NCBI GenBank assembly: GCA_937892995.1
Contig: CALBJS010000289.1
Location: forward strand, 1 to 15,297
Length of the DNA stretch: 15,297 nucleotides
Direction of reading: 5' to 3'
From: an uncultured Peptococcaceae bacterium
GTDB lineage: Bacteria > Bacillota > Desulfitobacteriia > Desulfitobacteriales > Syntrophobotulaceae
This document shows, one piece after another, positions 13,385-15,297 of this stretch. A model generated the notes under the pieces. It made no database searches. It saw nothing but the letters and a program-made list of their open reading frames with translations, and was not told where the DNA came from. The position numbers and the translations under genes were made by a program. Position 1 is the first letter of the stretch, and every line of letters starts with the position of its first letter.

Positions 13385-13415
13385 GACAATAGGTTATTGA
13401 GGGAGGAGTTTTATC

Positions 13416-14651
13416 TTGCGCATCTTGATACAAAAATTTGGGGGAACATCAGTTGCCAATGCGGAAAAAAGAGCCCAGGTGGCTGCTAAGGTATCCGAAG
13501 CAGTTAGTCAAGGTTATTCGCCGGTCGTAGTTGTTTCAGCAATTGGACGCACGGGGGATCCTTACGCTACAGATACTTTTATAAAAATGGTTTCTAATAT
13601 CTATTCAGAAGTACCGAAAAGAGAATTGGATTTATTGATGAGTTGTGGCGAGGTTATTTCCGGATCAGTTATGGTCAGTAACTTACAGAGTCTTGGATTA
13701 GAAGCTGTTCTTCTTACCGGGGGTCAGGCAGGTATTATTACTAATGATTGTTTTGGAGACGCCAGAATAATAAGAGTAGAACCGGAAAGGATTCTTAAAC
13801 AACTTGAAGAAGGCAAAGTAGTGGTAATTACTGGGTTTCAAGGAGTAACAGAAGATGGACAAATAACCACCTTAGGAAGAGGTGGAAGTGATACTACTTC
13901 AGCAGCAATAGGGGTTGCCGTTAACGCAGAAGCTATTGATATCTATACTGACGTAGAAGGTATAATGACAGCCGATCCTCGAATCGTAGAGGATGCGAAG
14001 ATTTTGGATGTAGTTACCTATAATGATATTTGCCACCTAGCTCATCAAGGAGCTAAAGTAATTCACCCAAGGGCAGTGGAGATTGCTATGCAGAAAAATA
14101 TTCCTTTACGGATAAAATGTGCTTTTAAGGATTCTCCGGGAACTTTAGTAACTAACATGCAACCAGATATGCATGAAGGAGCAGATATAATAGGGGATCG
14201 GATTATTACCGGTATTGCCCATACTCCTAATGTTACTCAAATTAAGATCGATATTCAAAACGAGGAAAATAAAAGCCAAGAAGTAAAAAAAATTTTCAAA
14301 GGCATGGCTTTAGCAGATATTAGTGTTGATTTTATCAGTGTTCAACCTGAAAATGTACTTTATACTGTAAGGGATGAATTGGCTAATAAGGCGATAAATA
14401 TCCTTCATAATATGGGCTTTGAGGCGGAAGCTTCTTCTAGTTGTGCTAAAGTAGCCTTAGTTGGTGGCGGGATAGCTGATGTTCCGGGGGTAATGGCTAA
14501 TATGGTTGAAGCTTTGGCCGAAAGCGGGGTAGAAATACTTCAATCAGCAGACTCGCATACGACTATCTGGGTTCTGGTGGAAAAAGATCAGATGGTTTCG
14601 GCAGTTAAATCTTTACACAAGAAATTTCAACTTGGAAAAATACTTAAGTAA
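13416..14651 (+). CDS. dapG: Aspartate kinase, DapG type
   Basis: Aspartokinase phosphorylates L-aspartate with ATP, the first step to DAP, lysine, threonine, methionine and, through DpaAB, dipicolinate. At 411 aa the kinase domain shows QKFGGTSV (6-13), VVVVSAIGRTGDPYATD, SCGEVIS, GFQGVTEDGQITTLGRGGSDTTSA and DIYTDVEGIMTADPRI, followed by two C-terminal ACT domains (about 265-400, TQIKIDIQNEE and VPGVMANMVEALAESGVEILQSADSHTTIWVLV). The GDPYATD segment and tail resemble B. subtilis DapG, the DAP-inhibited isozyme; the inhibitor here is inferred. TTG 13416 has GGGAGGAG 7 nt upstream. dapA follows after 68 nt, without an intervening asd. Confidence 0.95.
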   Translation: MRILIQKFGGTSVANAEKRAQVAAKVSEAVSQGYSPVVVVSAIGRTGDPYATDTFIKMVSNIYSEVPKRELDLLMSCGEVISGSVMVSNLQSLGLEAVLLTGGQAGIITNDCFGDARIIRVEPERILKQLEEGKVVVITGFQGVTEDGQITTLGRGGSDTTSAAIGVAVNAEAIDIYTDVEGIMTADPRIVEDAKILDVVTYNDICHLAHQGAKVIHPRAVEIAMQKNIPLRIKCAFKDSPGTLVTNMQPDMHEGADIIGDRIITGIAHTPNVTQIKIDIQNEENKSQEVKKIFKGMALADISVDFISVQPENVLYTVRDELANKAINILHNMGFEAEASSSCAKVALVGGGIADVPGVMANMVEALAESGVEILQSADSHTTIWVLVEKDQMVSAVKSLHKKFQLGKILK

Positions 14652-14719
14652 ATTCCCATAACTAGTTGCTATTAATTTATAAATAATGATTTATGTCTGA
14701 TAACAGGGGGGAATAAGAT

Positions 14720-15297
14720 ATGTTCGGAAACATTCTGACCGCTATGGTCACACCTTTTAATGATCAACTTCAAGTTAATTACTCGGCTGCAGCTAAAATT
14801 GCCCGGCATCTTGCTCGAAACGGTTCAGATGGGATAGTTGTAGCCGGAACTACTGGGGAAACACCTAATCTGACCAAGGTAGAAAAGCTTAATCTTTTTA
14901 AAGAAGTGAAGCAAGCAGTTGGTGATTCTTGCAAGGTTATTGCTGGAGTTGGTACATATTCCACGAAAGAAAGTATTAAGCTTGTTGAGGAAATATCAGA
15001 GTATAACCTAGATGGTATTATGGCTGTCGTTCCTTATTATAATAAACCGTCTCAGGAAGGCTTGTATGAACATTTTAAAGCTATTGCAGGAGCGACAACA
15101 TTGCCAATGATGCTTTATAATATTCCTGGAAGAACTGCGATTAATCTACTTCCTCAGACGGTTAGGAAGCTTGCAGAGATCCCCAACATTGTATCTATAA
15201 AGGAAGCTGCAGGGGTTATGGATCAGGTTAGTGAGCTGAAAAATTCGCTACCATCTTCATTTGCGATATATGCAGGTGATGATTCCCTTACTTTACC
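14720..15297 (+). CDS. dapA: 4-hydroxy-tetrahydrodipicolinate synthase, N-terminal part
   Basis: DapA condenses pyruvate with aspartate semialdehyde, the committed step to DAP and dipicolinate. The frame is open to the window edge, giving 192 of about 290 residues with no frameshift. The TIM-barrel active site is visible: T44-T45 in GTTGETPN, Y133 in YNIPGRT with the Arg that binds the substrate carboxylate, and the Schiff-base lysine K161 in SIKEAAG; these positions equal those of the E. coli enzyme. ATG 14720 is preceded by AGGGGGG about 8 nt upstream. It follows dapG by 68 nt with no terminator, so the two are probably cotranscribed. Confidence 0.97.
   Translation, partial: MFGNILTAMVTPFNDQLQVNYSAAAKIARHLARNGSDGIVVAGTTGETPNLTKVEKLNLFKEVKQAVGDSCKVIAGVGTYSTKESIKLVEEISEYNLDGIMAVVPYYNKPSQEGLYEHFKAIAGATTLPMMLYNIPGRTAINLLPQTVRKLAEIPNIVSIKEAAGVMDQVSELKNSLPSSFAIYAGDDSLTL

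Noticed and set aside
1..15297. Mobile element, prophage, CRISPR array or defence system
   Set aside because: All coding regions belong to conserved core or sporulation families in a standard Firmicutes order; there are no transposase, integrase or spaced direct repeats.

Overview
The window is chromosomal core DNA of an endospore-forming, low-to-moderate-GC Firmicute, most likely a member of the Clostridia related to the Desulfitobacterium/Peptococcaceae group (an inference from gene content and order, not from a database match). The evidence is the dipicolinate synthase pair dpaA-dpaB, a YlmC/YmxH-type sporulation protein, a YlxY-like deacetylase between pnp and an M16 peptidase, strong Shine-Dalgarno (SD) sites before nearly every gene, and frequent TTG/GTG starts. 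All genes lie on the plus strand. I found no mobile element, CRISPR array, tRNA or rRNA.

Region 1 (1-2967) is the translation-linked rbfA-nrnA-truB-ribF cluster. The end of rbfA overlaps nrnA, nrnA overlaps truB, and ribF follows after 27 nt. Region 2 (2968-5741) is rpsO-pnp. A consensus sigma-A promoter precedes rpsO, its leader carries a tandemly duplicated SD site, and an RNA hairpin region separates rpsO from pnp. Region 3 (5742-9308) holds envelope and processing genes: the YlxY-like deacetylase, whose motif residues are partly substituted, a DacF-type D-Ala-D-Ala carboxypeptidase and an M16 zinc peptidase, closed by a clear intrinsic terminator at 9283-9308.

Region 4 (9390-10510) is dut, an unrecognised small membrane protein and a YlmC/YmxH PRC-barrel protein only 2 nt behind it. 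Region 5 (10511-15297) is the aspartate/diaminopimelate/dipicolinate block: dapB, dpaA, dpaB, dapG and the first 192 codons of dapA. DapG, DapA and DapB are steps toward dihydrodipicolinate and lysine/meso-DAP. DpaA-DpaB divert the same branch to the spore-core compound dipicolinic acid. The control signals fit this division. dapB and dapG each have a vegetative-type promoter (TTGACA-N17-TAAAAT; extended -10 TGTTATAAT), whereas dpaA is preceded by a sigma-K-like promoter, and a terminator-like hairpin separates dpaB from dapG.

No wholly new system is evident. The best leads are regulatory: the rpsO leader, the 42-nt hairpin in the dapB leader, the inverted repeat at the dpaA promoter, and the small membrane protein paired with YlmC.
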